Origin: Balneolaceae bacterium
Lineage (GTDB): Bacteria; Bacteroidota; Rhodothermia; Balneolales; Balneolaceae
Assembly (NCBI GenBank): GCA_017795005.1
Contig: CP051242.1
Location: 62,001-126,000, forward strand
Direction: 5' to 3'
Length of the DNA: 64,000 nt
The notes under the pieces were generated by a model. That model was not told the origin of the DNA, did not search any database, and saw only the letters and a list, made by a program, of their open reading frames with translations. The translations under genes were made by a program, and so were the position numbers. Position 1 is the first letter of the stretch. Each line of letters begins with the position of its first letter. Positions 46,159 to 55,848 of the stretch are shown one piece after another.

Positions 46159-47154
46159 TTATTCTCCTTCTACCAAAGCGTGATCAAGCTCACGCGTACC
46201 TATTATTGTTTTTATACTTCCATCTCCATCGTATTCAAGCTCAATTACTTTCATACTTCGAAGCCATGTTTTACCGCCTGAAGGAACTGAGTCGTGGTGA
46301 AATAAATACCATTTACCTTTGAACTCTACAATACTATGATGAGTAGTCCATCCAATGACCGGAGTTAGAATTACCCCTTGATATACAAAAGGTCCGTAAG
46401 GGTTATCACCAATTGCATAACAAACGCGATGAGTATCTCCCGTAGAATACGAGAAGTAATATTTCCCATTAAATTTATGCATCCATGAAGCTTCAAAAAA
46501 TCTTCTATCTGTATCACCCTGAAGAAGTGGGTTTCCATTCTGATCAACAATCACCAGATCTTTGGGTTCTTCAGCAAAATCAAGCATGTCATCCGTCATC
46601 TTAACAACTTTAGCGCATATTGCTGGTTCACTATCTGATGGAAAACTTTCCTTCCCCAAGTATTTATTGTCTCGGTAGCATTGAAGTTGTCCTCCCCAAA
46701 TTCCTCCAAAGTACATATAGTGTCCCCCATCATCTTCAAATAAACAAGGGTCGATACTATAACTTCCCTTAATTGGTTGAAGTTCTGCTTTAAAAGGACC
46801 GTATGGCTTATCACTTATGGCTACACCAAGACGAAACACATCATCTTTATCTTTTAAAGGAAAGTACATGTAGTATTTCCCATTTTTAAATGCCACGTCG
46901 GAATCCCACAATTGTCGCCCGCCCCATGGTATATCTTTTACTTCAAGTACTTTCCCGTGATCGGTTACCTCTCCGTGTATATCCTCCATTGAAAACACAT
47001 GGTAATCTTTCATATCAAAGTGATCACCATTATCGTTTTCAGGAACCCCACTTTCCCAATCATGGGATGGATAGATATATAACTTTCCTTCAAAAACATG
47101 TGCAGAAGGGTCTGCCATGTAATCATTAGGAACTAAATATCTTGGTTCTTTCAT
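46159..47154 (-). CDS. Cytoplasmic GH43 xylosidase/arabinofuranosidase
   Basis: Single-domain GH43 protein of 331 residues without signal peptide, so probably cytoplasmic. The catalytic set is Asp15 (YMADPSAHV), Asp135 (SIDPCLFE) and Glu221 (FFEASWMHKF). The sequence style (ADPSAHVFEGKLYIYPSHDWE, then WHHS-type histidines replaced by TTHHSIVEFKGKWY) matches the subfamily 1-like GH43 enzymes that release xylose or arabinose from oligosaccharides. Together with the leaderless GH3 it makes an intracellular pair for finishing imported oligosaccharides. It precedes the GH10 lipoprotein by 2 bp and follows the GH67 gene by 45 bp. Confidence 0.92.
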   Translation of the reverse strand: MKEPRYLVPNDYMADPSAHVFEGKLYIYPSHDWESGVPENDNGDHFDMKDYHVFSMEDIHGEVTDHGKVLEVKDIPWGGRQLWDSDVAFKNGKYYMYFPLKDKDDVFRLGVAISDKPYGPFKAELQPIKGSYSIDPCLFEDDGGHYMYFGGIWGGQLQCYRDNKYLGKESFPSDSEPAICAKVVKMTDDMLDFAEEPKDLVIVDQNGNPLLQGDTDRRFFEASWMHKFNGKYYFSYSTGDTHRVCYAIGDNPYGPFVYQGVILTPVIGWTTHHSIVEFKGKWYLFHHDSVPSGGKTWLRSMKVIELEYDGDGSIKTIIGTRELDHALVEGE

Positions 47155-47199
47155 ATGTTACCTCTTTAACTTAATTCTATTCATAAGTAGTAATTGCTA

Positions 47200-49407
47200 T
47201 CAATCATTATATCTTGGCGCTGGTACATACACCGTTCTTTCCAGCGACTTATAGTATTCAAGATCACGTACCGGCTTATCCAGTCCATCCGGGATTGGTA
47301 ATCCAGAAAGGCTTTGGAAATACAAAACACAGGAGTTTCTCCACCTAACAGCATCTTTTTCCTGAATTTTGAGAAGCGCCTTCACCTGCTCAAATCTTTG
47401 CTCATCAATAAATGGCTTAACAGATTCCCACTTTTTTTGCATCCAACGAACCTGTTCTACACCTTCGTAATATTTATGAATCAGTTCTTCCCAAAGTGTT
47501 TTACCAGATTTCATTTCGTGAGTCCAAGGCACATGATGAAACCAAAGCAGATAATCTTCCGGAGTTGTATTTACATTTCGGAACATAGCTTCCACTTCAT
47601 CATGATACTGTTCAACAGCATTCGACCCGGATTCAGTACGATCAAAACCAATGCCATTTTCATCCGCTTTATGATAATACACAGCAGTCCAATCTGGTCG
47701 GGGCAGATTTGCTGTCCAGGGCGCCGGTCCATAGTGATGACCTTGTGCATAGAGATGTGTTAACCCTAATGGCATTCTGTAATTAACACCCGCTTCCCGG
47801 GATTGCATCATCACTTCGCCAATTGGGTCAAGAAATCTTTCATTATTTGTGAAGGTCATTCTCATCCATTCATCTGCAATTTCATCTGCGGTAAGAGTAT
47901 AGTCCCATGCTAACCGACCAAAAGCATACCAGCTCGATTGAACAAATGGATGACCAGTCCAGTTTTGAGTATTCCCCAAATTCACTACACCAGCCATTCC
48001 GGTGTATTCGTAGTCAAATACGTTACCGGAAACTACATCCCCAACTGTAGATCCTTTTCCTTTGGCATAGGTGTCTGAATCAATTGCTTCTTCAAATAGT
48101 GTTCCCTGATATGCCAGGTGTTTATCAAATCCGAAATACTCCTGAGTAATCTGAAGCTCCAGCATGGTATTGGTATTAGGCAGTGCGCCAAAAAGAGGGG
48201 AAAATGGTTCTCTGGGCTGGAAATCAATCGGACCATTTTTCACCTGAAGAATCACATTGTCATTGAACTTTCCGTCCAAAGGAACAAATTCATCATAGGC
48301 TTCACGGAACCGATCTTCCTGTTCAGGGCTGTATACAAAGGCTCTCCAAATCACCACTCCGCCATGTGGCTCAACTGCTTCAGCTAAGACATTGGCACCA
48401 ACGGCATGGTCACGATCATAAGCAAAAGGTCCGGGTTGACCTTCAGAGTCTGCCTTTACTAAGAATCCCCCAAAATCAGGAATCATTTCATAAATCTGAT
48501 CAGCTTTATCTTTCCACCATTGGCGAACATCCGGATCTAGTGGATCTGCCGTATCAAGCCCGCCAACTCTCATCGGCGACTGATAGTTAATAGACACAAA
48601 TAACTTTATCCCATAAGGACGGAATGCGTCTGCAAGAGTTACCAATTTTTCCAGAAACTGTTCCGTAAGAATTTTTGGATCTGCATTCACATTATTTACA
48701 GCGGTTGCATTAATACCAATGGATGCATTCAATCGCGCATAGTCGGTATATCTAGGATTGTTGTATTCCGGAAGAGATCCCCATTCCCATAACGAAAGTC
48801 CCGCATAACCACGCTCCACCAATCTGCTTAAATTATCCCAATGATTAAGCATCCGGTACTGAACTTTTGGAGAAGATTGAATCGAAAGGCTTGAAATATC
48901 TGCATTCGTTTGAAGTTCCCTAAGGAAAGCAAATGTTCCATAGAGTAATCCAAGATCTGTATTAGCCGCTATGATAATGTTTTCAACTCCTTCTATAGTA
49001 GCACTTTTAATAATGTATCCTTCATCTCCAATCTGGCTTAATTCATCACTCATTCCCAGGGCATTAATTCTTGCAGAAGTACCAGACGTTCCTATAATAA
49101 GGTTACCGGAATCAGTGAATGAGTTATCAAACAGCAGTTGTTTACTTAAAAGCTGCGGTAGCGCTTCCGAGAGTTCATCAGAAATAGCCTGTATTGTAGG
49201 AGAATCCCCAGCGACAATTACAGAGTTAATCATAGAACGATATTGCTGAAGCATCTCAGCATCCTCAACTAACTGATATCGCAACCAGGCCTCATAGCCA
49301 TCTTCATTTGGTTTATCAGATTGGTAGGTTTGAACTAATGCTGCTTTACAGTTTATAACTGTAAAAAGACTAAGGGCAAACAGATATATAAATTTTCTTT
49401 TAATCAT
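47200..49407 (-). CDS. GH67 alpha-glucuronidase
   Basis: Removes 4-O-methyl-D-glucuronic acid from the non-reducing end of xylo-oligosaccharides. The 735-residue protein has an N-terminal export signal ([19 protein letters not shown]), the GH67 N-terminal domain, the catalytic barrel (from about 180, [11 protein letters not shown]) and the C-terminal helical domain. Active-site residues align by spacing with characterised enzymes: general acid Glu322 in [10 protein letters not shown], and Asp395 (NGPIDFQP) and Glu423 (TQEYFGF) as the base pair. Cys20 is a poor lipobox (VINC), so a soluble periplasmic enzyme is more likely. Its ATG overlaps the stop of the SDR gene by one base (TAATG), implying translational coupling. 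It is the debranching partner of the two GH30 glucuronoxylanases. Confidence 0.95.
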   Translation of the reverse strand: MIKRKFIYLFALSLFTVINCKAALVQTYQSDKPNEDGYEAWLRYQLVEDAEMLQQYRSMINSVIVAGDSPTIQAISDELSEALPQLLSKQLLFDNSFTDSGNLIIGTSGTSARINALGMSDELSQIGDEGYIIKSATIEGVENIIIAANTDLGLLYGTFAFLRELQTNADISSLSIQSSPKVQYRMLNHWDNLSRLVERGYAGLSLWEWGSLPEYNNPRYTDYARLNASIGINATAVNNVNADPKILTEQFLEKLVTLADAFRPYGIKLFVSINYQSPMRVGGLDTADPLDPDVRQWWKDKADQIYEMIPDFGGFLVKADSEGQPGPFAYDRDHAVGANVLAEAVEPHGGVVIWRAFVYSPEQEDRFREAYDEFVPLDGKFNDNVILQVKNGPIDFQPREPFSPLFGALPNTNTMLELQITQEYFGFDKHLAYQGTLFEEAIDSDTYAKGKGSTVGDVVSGNVFDYEYTGMAGVVNLGNTQNWTGHPFVQSSWYAFGRLAWDYTLTADEIADEWMRMTFTNNERFLDPIGEVMMQSREAGVNYRMPLGLTHLYAQGHHYGPAPWTANLPRPDWTAVYYHKADENGIGFDRTESGSNAVEQYHDEVEAMFRNVNTTPEDYLLWFHHVPWTHEMKSGKTLWEELIHKYYEGVEQVRWMQKKWESVKPFIDEQRFEQVKALLKIQEKDAVRWRNSCVLYFQSLSGLPIPDGLDKPVRDLEYYKSLERTVYVPAPRYND

Positions 49408-50168
49408 TAGAAACCGATTGAGTTACCGCCATCAACAGGAAGGTTAACGCCTGTTACAAATTTTGCCGCATCTGATGCCAGATATACGGCTGCAGCTCCA
49501 ATATCTTCTGCGTCTCCTAACGAACCCATTGGAGTTCTGGATAACACTTTTCTTTCCCGTTCAGGATCTGAATCAAAAGCTTTACGAAGCATCGGGGAAT
49601 CAATAAACCCCGGAGCTATGGCATTCACACGAATTCCTTTTGGGGACAGATCAACAGCAAGCGAGCGTGTCATCCCCAAAACGGCCGTTTTTGATGAAGT
49701 ATATGCCGTAACATTTGAGATACCATACATAGCCGCCATCGACGTAATGTTGATGATGCTTCCCGATTCACGAGGGATCATCTTTTTGGCTACTTCGCGA
49801 GTGAGTGAGAAAAGCCCATTTACATTAGTCTGGATTATGCGCTGGAATTCCTCATCAGAAACTTCGGTAAGAAATTTCTTCATATTAATTCCTGCATTAT
49901 TCACCAGAATATCGATGGGGCCATGTTTGGATTCTATTTCTTCTACAAAAGCTGGAAGAGTGGCTGTATCTGAAACATCGTTCGAAACATAAAATGCTCC
50001 CTCTCCAAGTTCTTCCACTGCTTCTTTTAAAACCTCTTCCCGTCTTCCTGAAATTACTATTCTGGCACCGGCAGCCAGGAATGCTCTTGATATACCAAAC
50101 CCTAATCCCGTTCCACCTCCGGTAATGACAGCCAATTTTCCGTTAAGACTAAATGGGGATTCATTCAT
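49407..50168 (-). CDS. SDR-family sugar/sugar-acid dehydrogenase
   Basis: NAD(P)-dependent short-chain dehydrogenase of 253 residues from the ATG at 50168, one base after the xylA stop; an in-frame TTG at 50177 would overlap xylA. The Rossmann motif [10 protein letters not shown], the NNAG motif and the catalytic Ser...YTSSK set are all present, and the C-terminus ends in the usual PVDGG. Similar proteins include gluconate 5-dehydrogenase-like and glucose 1-dehydrogenase-like enzymes. It sits between xylA and the alpha-glucuronidase with overlapping stop and start codons, so oxidation or reduction of glucuronic acid or a derived keto-acid is attractive but not shown. No uxaC-like isomerase is in the window to support a complete hexuronate pathway. 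Confidence 0.85.
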   Translation of the reverse strand: MNESPFSLNGKLAVITGGGTGLGFGISRAFLAAGARIVISGRREEVLKEAVEELGEGAFYVSNDVSDTATLPAFVEEIESKHGPIDILVNNAGINMKKFLTEVSDEEFQRIIQTNVNGLFSLTREVAKKMIPRESGSIINITSMAAMYGISNVTAYTSSKTAVLGMTRSLAVDLSPKGIRVNAIAPGFIDSPMLRKAFDSDPERERKVLSRTPMGSLGDAEDIGAAAVYLASDAAKFVTGVNLPVDGGNSIGF

Positions 50169-50169
50169 C

Positions 50170-51498
50170 TTATACAAATTGGTTTAAGATGTTTTCGTAA
50201 AGCTCTTGCTTTCCACTGATTTGTTTTGGCTCTCCATTTTCAACAGCGTAGTTGTATAAATCTTCGAATGATAACTTTCCGGCTTCGAATTCGGCGCCTT
50301 TACCAGAGTCGAAAGAACTGTATCGCTCTTTTCTCATTGTTTTGTAAGGGGATTTTGTGAGAATGGCATCTGCTGCAATCAATGATTTTGCGAACACATC
50401 CATCCCTCCGATATGAGCATGGAAAAGATCAATCAGATCAGTAGAATTACGACGGGTTTTTGCATCAAAATTTATTCCCCCACCTTGAAGTCCGCCTGCC
50501 TGAAGAATAACCAGCATTGCCTGTGTAATTTCCAATACATCTACCGGGAACTGATCCGTATCCCATCCATTTTGATAGTCTCCGCGGTTAGCATCAATAC
50601 TTCCAAGAAGTCCATTATCTGCAGCTACTTGTAGTTCATGCTCGAATGTATGTTGAGCCAGTGTAGCATGGTTAACTTCAATATTTAGTTTGAAGTCGTC
50701 CATCAGATCGTACTTTGTCAGAAAACCGAGTACCGTAGCAGAATCGAAATCATACTGATGCTTTGACGGCTCCATAGGCTTAGGCTCAATGAAGAATGTT
50801 CCTTTGAATCCCTGAGCTCTGGCATAATCTTTTGCCATATGAAGGAATTTAGCCATATGATCCAGTTCTCTTCCCATCTGAGTATTCAGCAATGACATAT
50901 ATCCTTCACGACCACCCCAGAACACATAATTTTCACCACCTAATTTAATAGTGGCATCCAGAGCATTTTTGATTTGAGCACCTGCAAATGCCACTACATC
51001 AAAATCCGGATTGGTAGAAGCACCATTCATATAACGAGGGTTGCTAAAACAATTAGCTGTTCCCCAAAGTAATTTAACTCCGGAAGCATCCTGCTTTTCC
51101 TTGGCGTAATCGGTGATATAATCCAATCGCTTTTCAGATTCAGCAATCGTATCACCTTCTCCAATTAAATCGAAATCATGGAAACAGTAATAAGGCACTC
51201 CAAGTTTAGTGATAAACTCAAAAGCAGCGTCCATTTTATCTTTCGCATTCTGATAAGGATCAGTACTCACCGCCCATGGAAATTCTTTAGTTCCGGGACC
51301 AAATGGATCTCCACCGGTTCCTGTTAATGTGTGCCAGTAGGCAACGGCAAACTTGAAGTGTTCCTTCATTGTTTTTCCGGCAACTACTTTATTTTCATCG
51401 TAATATTTGAACGCTAAAGGATTGTCTGATTCTTTTCCTTCGAATTCAATTTTTCCAATTCCTTTAAAATATTCCTTATCTCCAATAAGTGGTTTCAT
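50170..51498 (-). CDS. xylA: Xylose isomerase
   Basis: Converts D-xylose to D-xylulose in the cytoplasm. The 442-residue sequence is full length for the class II enzyme and shows the active-site region [14 protein letters not shown] (catalytic His and Asp), the metal-binding [13 protein letters not shown] segment, [14 protein letters not shown] and [16 protein letters not shown]. It follows xylulokinase by 38 bp and is followed after one base by the SDR gene, so all three are likely co-transcribed. Confidence 0.97.
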   Translation of the reverse strand: MKPLIGDKEYFKGIGKIEFEGKESDNPLAFKYYDENKVVAGKTMKEHFKFAVAYWHTLTGTGGDPFGPGTKEFPWAVSTDPYQNAKDKMDAAFEFITKLGVPYYCFHDFDLIGEGDTIAESEKRLDYITDYAKEKQDASGVKLLWGTANCFSNPRYMNGASTNPDFDVVAFAGAQIKNALDATIKLGGENYVFWGGREGYMSLLNTQMGRELDHMAKFLHMAKDYARAQGFKGTFFIEPKPMEPSKHQYDFDSATVLGFLTKYDLMDDFKLNIEVNHATLAQHTFEHELQVAADNGLLGSIDANRGDYQNGWDTDQFPVDVLEITQAMLVILQAGGLQGGGINFDAKTRRNSTDLIDLFHAHIGGMDVFAKSLIAADAILTKSPYKTMRKERYSSFDSGKGAEFEAGKLSFEDLYNYAVENGEPKQISGKQELYENILNQFV

Positions 51499-51536
51499 AA
51501 GCGTATTAATTTCCTCTGATCCTTATTCTTTAGTAT

Positions 51537-53027
51537 TTAAAATCCGTGTTTCTCAATTTCTTCTTTCCAGCCCTGGTAAAGTCCTTTGTATTTCTCTACT
51601 AATTCAGGAGAAGGTTCAATAGTAGCTATTTTCTCCAAACTTGAAAATGCTTCCTCAGCACTTTCAAAAAAGCCTGCACCTAATGCTGCACCTCGAGCAG
51701 CACCAGCAGCTCCATCGGTGTTGTATAATTCCAATGGAATTCCTGTTACATTCACAAAAATCTCTCTAAAAGTCTGGCTTAGAAATAAATTTGCATGACC
51801 TGCTCTTATTCTTTTCTGTGGTATTCCCAAGTCTTTCAACATCTCAAAACCAAGATTGAGAGCGTATACAATACCTTCAACAGAAGCACGAAGAACGTGT
51901 GCCGTTTGGTGTCTGTTGAAATCCATATTCAGAAGGTGTGAGCCAACTATACGATTTTCAAAAATTCGCTCCGCTCCATTTCCAAACGGTAGACAAATCA
52001 AGCCTTCTGACCCGGGAGAAACTGAATCCACCATTTCATTCATGTGGATATAATCAATATTTCCATTTCCAGTATTTAAAATTCTTCGAAGCCAGTTATA
52101 AAGTATCCCGGTACCATTGATACAAATTAAAATTCCATTCCGTGGAGCTTCTTTAGAATCATTAACATGAAGAAAGGTGTTTATACGGGACTTTTGGTCG
52201 TAAGCATTTTTTTCAGTTACAGCATAAATAACCCCCGAAGTTCCGGCAGTAGAAGCTGTTTCACCGGGATTCAATACATTCAAGGAAAAAGCATTGTTAG
52301 GCTGATCTCCTCCGCGATACGTAATAGCCACGCCGTCAGAAAGCCCAAGATTTTTTGCAATACTTTCCTGCACTTTTACAGCCGATCCTATTGCAGGTAC
52401 GATTTCAGGAATAAGATCTTCTGATATCCCATACTCATTCAAGAGTTCTTTACTTACTTCCCGCTTTTCAAAATCCCAAAAAATACCTTCTGATAATCCT
52501 GTTTCCGTTGTGGTAGGTTTTCCGGATAAACGCATAGCAATGTAATCTCCCGGAAGCATGAATTTATATCCCTTCTCATATACTTCGGGTTCATTTTGTT
52601 TAACCCATGCAAGTTTCGATGCCGTAAAATTACCCGGAGAATTTAAGAGGTGAGGTAAGCAGTAATCTGAACCTAAGGAATGAAAAGCTTTATTTCCAAC
52701 TTCCACGGCCCGACTGTCACACCAGATTATCGAAGCTCTGAGCACTTGATGATTTTCATCAACTAGTACCAAACCATGCATCTGATAAGAAATTCCTATC
52801 GCCTGAATCTTCTTTGTGTCAACGTTATTCTCTTTAATAAGAATAGAATAGGCTTCCAGAAAATTATTCCACCACATTTCCGGATCCTGTTCCGCCCAGC
52901 CTTGTTGTGGTGCATCAATAGCTAATTCTTCTTTGGGATAAGATATAGAAGCAAAGACTTTACCCTCATTTGCATCAAACAAAGACAGTTTTATAGAGGA
53001 ACTTCCTAAATCAATACCTAGAAACAT
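51537..53027 (-). CDS. xylB: Xylulokinase
   Basis: Phosphorylates D-xylulose to D-xylulose 5-phosphate, feeding the pentose phosphate pathway. The 496-residue protein has the FGGY-kinase layout: an N-terminal phosphate loop (GIDLGSSSIKLSLFD), the substrate-recognition segment YQMHGLVLVD with a downstream WCDSRA, and the C-terminal ATP-binding part (AGHANLFLSQTFREIF, TDGAAGAARGAALGAG). It is the first gene of the catabolic series, 184 bp downstream of the lacI stop. An 11-bp inverted repeat carrying operator half-sites (53163-53198) lies in this gap and may control the whole series down to 39985. Confidence 0.96.
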   Translation of the reverse strand: MFLGIDLGSSSIKLSLFDANEGKVFASISYPKEELAIDAPQQGWAEQDPEMWWNNFLEAYSILIKENNVDTKKIQAIGISYQMHGLVLVDENHQVLRASIIWCDSRAVEVGNKAFHSLGSDYCLPHLLNSPGNFTASKLAWVKQNEPEVYEKGYKFMLPGDYIAMRLSGKPTTTETGLSEGIFWDFEKREVSKELLNEYGISEDLIPEIVPAIGSAVKVQESIAKNLGLSDGVAITYRGGDQPNNAFSLNVLNPGETASTAGTSGVIYAVTEKNAYDQKSRINTFLHVNDSKEAPRNGILICINGTGILYNWLRRILNTGNGNIDYIHMNEMVDSVSPGSEGLICLPFGNGAERIFENRIVGSHLLNMDFNRHQTAHVLRASVEGIVYALNLGFEMLKDLGIPQKRIRAGHANLFLSQTFREIFVNVTGIPLELYNTDGAAGAARGAALGAGFFESAEEAFSSLEKIATIEPSPELVEKYKGLYQGWKEEIEKHGF

Positions 53028-53162
53028 AACTATTTATATGACCCACAGTTTTATTGTAAAATATCGCTATGATTTAACTCCAACAGTAGAATGCAAAGCA
53101 ACATTATTTTAACAGGATAGTGTTATATAATATTTAAATGAGGGCAAAAAAGAAACAGTAAT

Positions 53163-53198
53163 GAGCAAAATTTTCCGGGTTTATGGTAAATTTTGCTC
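53163..53198. promoter_or_regulatory. Split operator-like inverted repeat between lacI and xylB
   Basis: GAGCAAAATTT (53163-53173) and AAATTTTGCTC (53188-53198) are perfect inverted copies separated by 14 nt. Each arm carries one half of the motif seen at the other operators, but the inner halves are degenerate (TTTTCC and GGTAAA). It lies 136 bp upstream of xylB and 14 bp past the lacI stop. It could be two half-operators, a looped binding site or a lacI terminator hairpin. Confidence 0.55.
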
Positions 53199-53211
53199 AG
53201 CTTTGCCGAGC

Positions 53212-54210
53212 TTAGCTTGACTCCCGGATAACCAGCGATACGGGAACCATACTTACAATTCCTTGGTGCTCATCGGATTTCTCTAATCGGGACATCAAAT
53301 TATCGATCGTGTTTTCTGCTAGACGTGTATAGTCGGTATCTACAGAAGTAATTTTAGGATAATGGTTTTCACAGATAGGTAGATTATCATAACCAGCTAT
53401 AGCAACGTCTTGAGGAAATTTATACCCAAATTCACTAGCTGCCTCCATAAAACCAACGGTCATCGCGTCATTAGTAGCAAAAATAGCTTCAGGTTTTTCA
53501 TCTAATTTATGAAATGCTTCAAATGCTTTTGTGCCCGACTCCAAGGTATAATCACCTCTGTAACTCCAGATGAGCTCCTCATCAGCAACATGCACGATAT
53601 AATCGATAAAGCCATTTGACCTGAATCTTGACTCCGGCATTTCAGTCGGCCCTTCGATAATTCCCAGTTTTTTATACCCTCTGGAGTGAAAATGACGAGC
53701 AATTAACGTAGCTCCCTGGTAGGCATCAAAAGTGACCGTATCTAATACAGAGTTATCAATATTAGAGCAGGAAATGATCGGAAAATCACTTGGCGTTGAA
53801 TGTAAAATATGCTTGTAATCCTCTTCTTTAAGCTCGGGAGCGAATAAAACTGCCGCCGTAAAACCAATTGCCCTGAGTTGTTCAATAAGGGTAGGAACTG
53901 ATTTAAGGTCCTGATCAACCCCAAAAACACTCATAGTAACTTTCTTTTTGTATGCTGCTTTAATGAACCCAATTGCAAATGAGGAATAAAACTCTCCTTC
54001 TCTAAACTGAGTAATCAACGCAATATAAGGGGGTTGATTTTCAGGAATTGCTCGTCCATTAGTTGGAAGCGGGTATCCCAGTTCATGGGCGCTTGCCAAA
54101 ATTTTCTTCCTGTTTTCATCCGAAATCCGACCCTCTCCCCTAACTGCTCTGGAAATTGTTGATACCGAAAAACCGGTTGCTTCGGAAATATCCTTAAGCG
54201 TAATCTTCAT
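53212..54210 (-). CDS. LacI-family transcriptional regulator, probable xylan/xylose repressor
   Basis: DNA-binding regulator of 332 residues. The N-terminal LacI helix-turn-helix (MKITLKDISEATGFSVSTISRAVRG) and hinge-proximal region (ENRKKILASAHELGYP) are followed by a periplasmic-binding-protein-like effector domain (about 65-330, with FATNDAMTVGFMEAA and IAGYDNLPICE). The effector is probably xylose or a xylo-oligosaccharide, inferred from the adjacent xylB-xylA series. A palindrome (54231-54245) 20 bp upstream of its start suggests autoregulation, and the same motif before other clusters defines its likely regulon. It is transcribed in the direction of the catabolic genes and diverges from the ATP-grasp cassette. 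Confidence 0.93.
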   Translation of the reverse strand: MKITLKDISEATGFSVSTISRAVRGEGRISDENRKKILASAHELGYPLPTNGRAIPENQPPYIALITQFREGEFYSSFAIGFIKAAYKKKVTMSVFGVDQDLKSVPTLIEQLRAIGFTAAVLFAPELKEEDYKHILHSTPSDFPIISCSNIDNSVLDTVTFDAYQGATLIARHFHSRGYKKLGIIEGPTEMPESRFRSNGFIDYIVHVADEELIWSYRGDYTLESGTKAFEAFHKLDEKPEAIFATNDAMTVGFMEAASEFGYKFPQDVAIAGYDNLPICENHYPKITSVDTDYTRLAENTIDNLMSRLEKSDEHQGIVSMVPVSLVIRESS

Positions 54211-54230
54211 TTATATCTTGATTTAAATTT

Positions 54231-54245
54231 GAGCAAATTTTGCAC
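54231..54245. promoter_or_regulatory. Predicted autoregulatory operator of the LacI-family gene
   Basis: GAGCAAATTTTGCAC is a 7-1-7 near-palindrome, 20 bp before the lacI ATG. It is the reference copy of the motif that also occurs at 4667, 32778, 38587 and 38721. It also lies 157 bp before the divergent ATP-grasp gene, which may or may not be affected. Confidence 0.7.
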
Positions 54246-54402
54246 AAAAGATAGGAAATCCCACTCTTAGAGAAAACAAAGAGTTTTTTCACACTTAACT
54301 AATTCCTAAAAATAATACCTCATTTGTCATATAAACTTTTGCAGAACTGTTATTATGTTTTAATTTATTAGGCAAACAAATTTGAAAGCCTAAAATAATA
54401 TA

Positions 54403-55836
54403 TTGATTCACCTCCGGAACACACACTCTCCTAACGGTTTTTATGATGAGATGATTGACCATGAGAGCCATTGCCGGGCTCATTATTCCCATTTCAATGA
54501 AATGCTTGAAAGTATTACTCCTGAAAAACTGATGGAACTACAAGGAGCTACAGACCGGGCTCAGGTAGCGATGGGTATGACATTCAATGTATATCACGAG
54601 AATAAAGGCGTAGAAAAAATTCTACCTCTGGATATTATCCCTAGAATTATCTCCGGTAAAGAATGGTCGATTGTTGAACGGGGATTAAAGCAACGTATCA
54701 GGGCACTCAATCTTTTTATAGATGATATCTATAACAATCAGAAGATTCTGAAAGACAAAATTGTGCCTGAGGATATGGTCTACTCCAGCGGGAATTTTCT
54801 TAAGCCTCTAGTTGGCATGACTCCTCCAAAAGGGGTTTGGTGCCATATTTCGGGATCGGATTTAGTCAGAGATGAGAAGGGTGATTTTTATGTCCTGGAA
54901 GATAATCTGCGAGTTCCATCCGGGGTCTCATACCTTCTTGAAAACAGGGAAATTTTAAAACGGGTATTCCCAACTACATTCAGAGGAATGAATGTGAGAC
55001 ATGTCTCTGATTACCCAAATATGCTTTTTAGAATGCTTCAACAATTATCCGGAAAAGAAAACCCTGTTGTTGGCTTATTAACTCCGGGAATTTATAATTC
55101 TGCTTACTTCGAACATTCTTACCTGGCCTTACTTATGGGTATTGAGTTAGTAGTTGGCCAGGATTTGGTAGTCAATAATGACAAAGTATATATGAAAACC
55201 ACGAAGGGGCTTCATCAGGTTGATGTAATCTACCGTCGTATTGATGACACCTTCCTGGATCCTGAAGTATTTAACCCTAATTCAATGCTTGGCGCAAAAG
55301 GACTATTTCAGGCTTATAAAAAAGGAAACTTAGCCCTTGCCAACGCTCCTGGTACCGGTGTGGCAGACGATAAAGCTATCTATGCTTACGTACCAAGAAT
55401 CATAAAATATTATCTGAATGAAGAACCGATCATCCATAATGTGAAAACCCATATTTGCGCTGAAAAAGAAGGTTTAAACTATGTTCTACAGCATATTGAA
55501 GATTTAGTAGTGAAAGAAACCAATGCTGCAGGCGGTTATGGAATGATGATTGGACCAAAATCTACCAAAGAAGAACATGAAAAATTCAGAGCGCTGGTAA
55601 AAGCCAATCCCAGAAATTATATTGCACAACCCACTCTAGCCCTTTCTACTGTACCAACTCTGGTAAATGACTTAATTGAACCCCGGCACGTAGACCTGCG
55701 TCCATTTATTTTGTATGGCGAAGATATTGAAGTACTTCCGGGAGCACTTACCAGAGTAGCTCTTAAAAAAGGGTCGCTTGTGGTAAATTCTTCTCAGGGC
55801 GGCGGAAGTAAAGATACATGGGTACTGTATGAATAA
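54403..55836 (+). CDS. Circularly permuted ATP-grasp protein (predicted amide ligase)
   Basis: A 477-residue protein of the circularly permuted ATP-grasp family (old DUF404/DUF407 group). The start is probably the TTG at 54403: the next in-frame ATG (residue 17) would remove the family-typical N-terminal FYDEM segment. Conserved blocks include YVLEDNLRVPSGVSYLLENR, GIYNSAYFEHSYLALLMG, DVIYRRIDDTFLDPE and VVKETNAAGGYGMMIGP. Such proteins are predicted to form amide or peptide bonds using ATP; no substrate is established here. It is the first gene of a cassette with alpha-E, proteasome-like and transglutaminase-like genes, a combination repeatedly noted as a predicted peptide-synthesis and processing system. 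Alpha-E follows after 12 bp. Confidence 0.9.
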   Translation: MIHLRNTHSPNGFYDEMIDHESHCRAHYSHFNEMLESITPEKLMELQGATDRAQVAMGMTFNVYHENKGVEKILPLDIIPRIISGKEWSIVERGLKQRIRALNLFIDDIYNNQKILKDKIVPEDMVYSSGNFLKPLVGMTPPKGVWCHISGSDLVRDEKGDFYVLEDNLRVPSGVSYLLENREILKRVFPTTFRGMNVRHVSDYPNMLFRMLQQLSGKENPVVGLLTPGIYNSAYFEHSYLALLMGIELVVGQDLVVNNDKVYMKTTKGLHQVDVIYRRIDDTFLDPEVFNPNSMLGAKGLFQAYKKGNLALANAPGTGVADDKAIYAYVPRIIKYYLNEEPIIHNVKTHICAEKEGLNYVLQHIEDLVVKETNAAGGYGMMIGPKSTKEEHEKFRALVKANPRNYIAQPTLALSTVPTLVNDLIEPRHVDLRPFILYGEDIEVLPGALTRVALKKGSLVVNSSQGGGSKDTWVLYE

Positions 55837-55848
55837 TGGAGAATTGAA

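Noticed and set aside
54403-54425. CACCTCCGG near the ATP-grasp start as a ribosome-related element
   Set aside because: It resembles an anti-Shine-Dalgarno sequence rather than a ribosome-binding site and lies inside the predicted coding region; likely chance.
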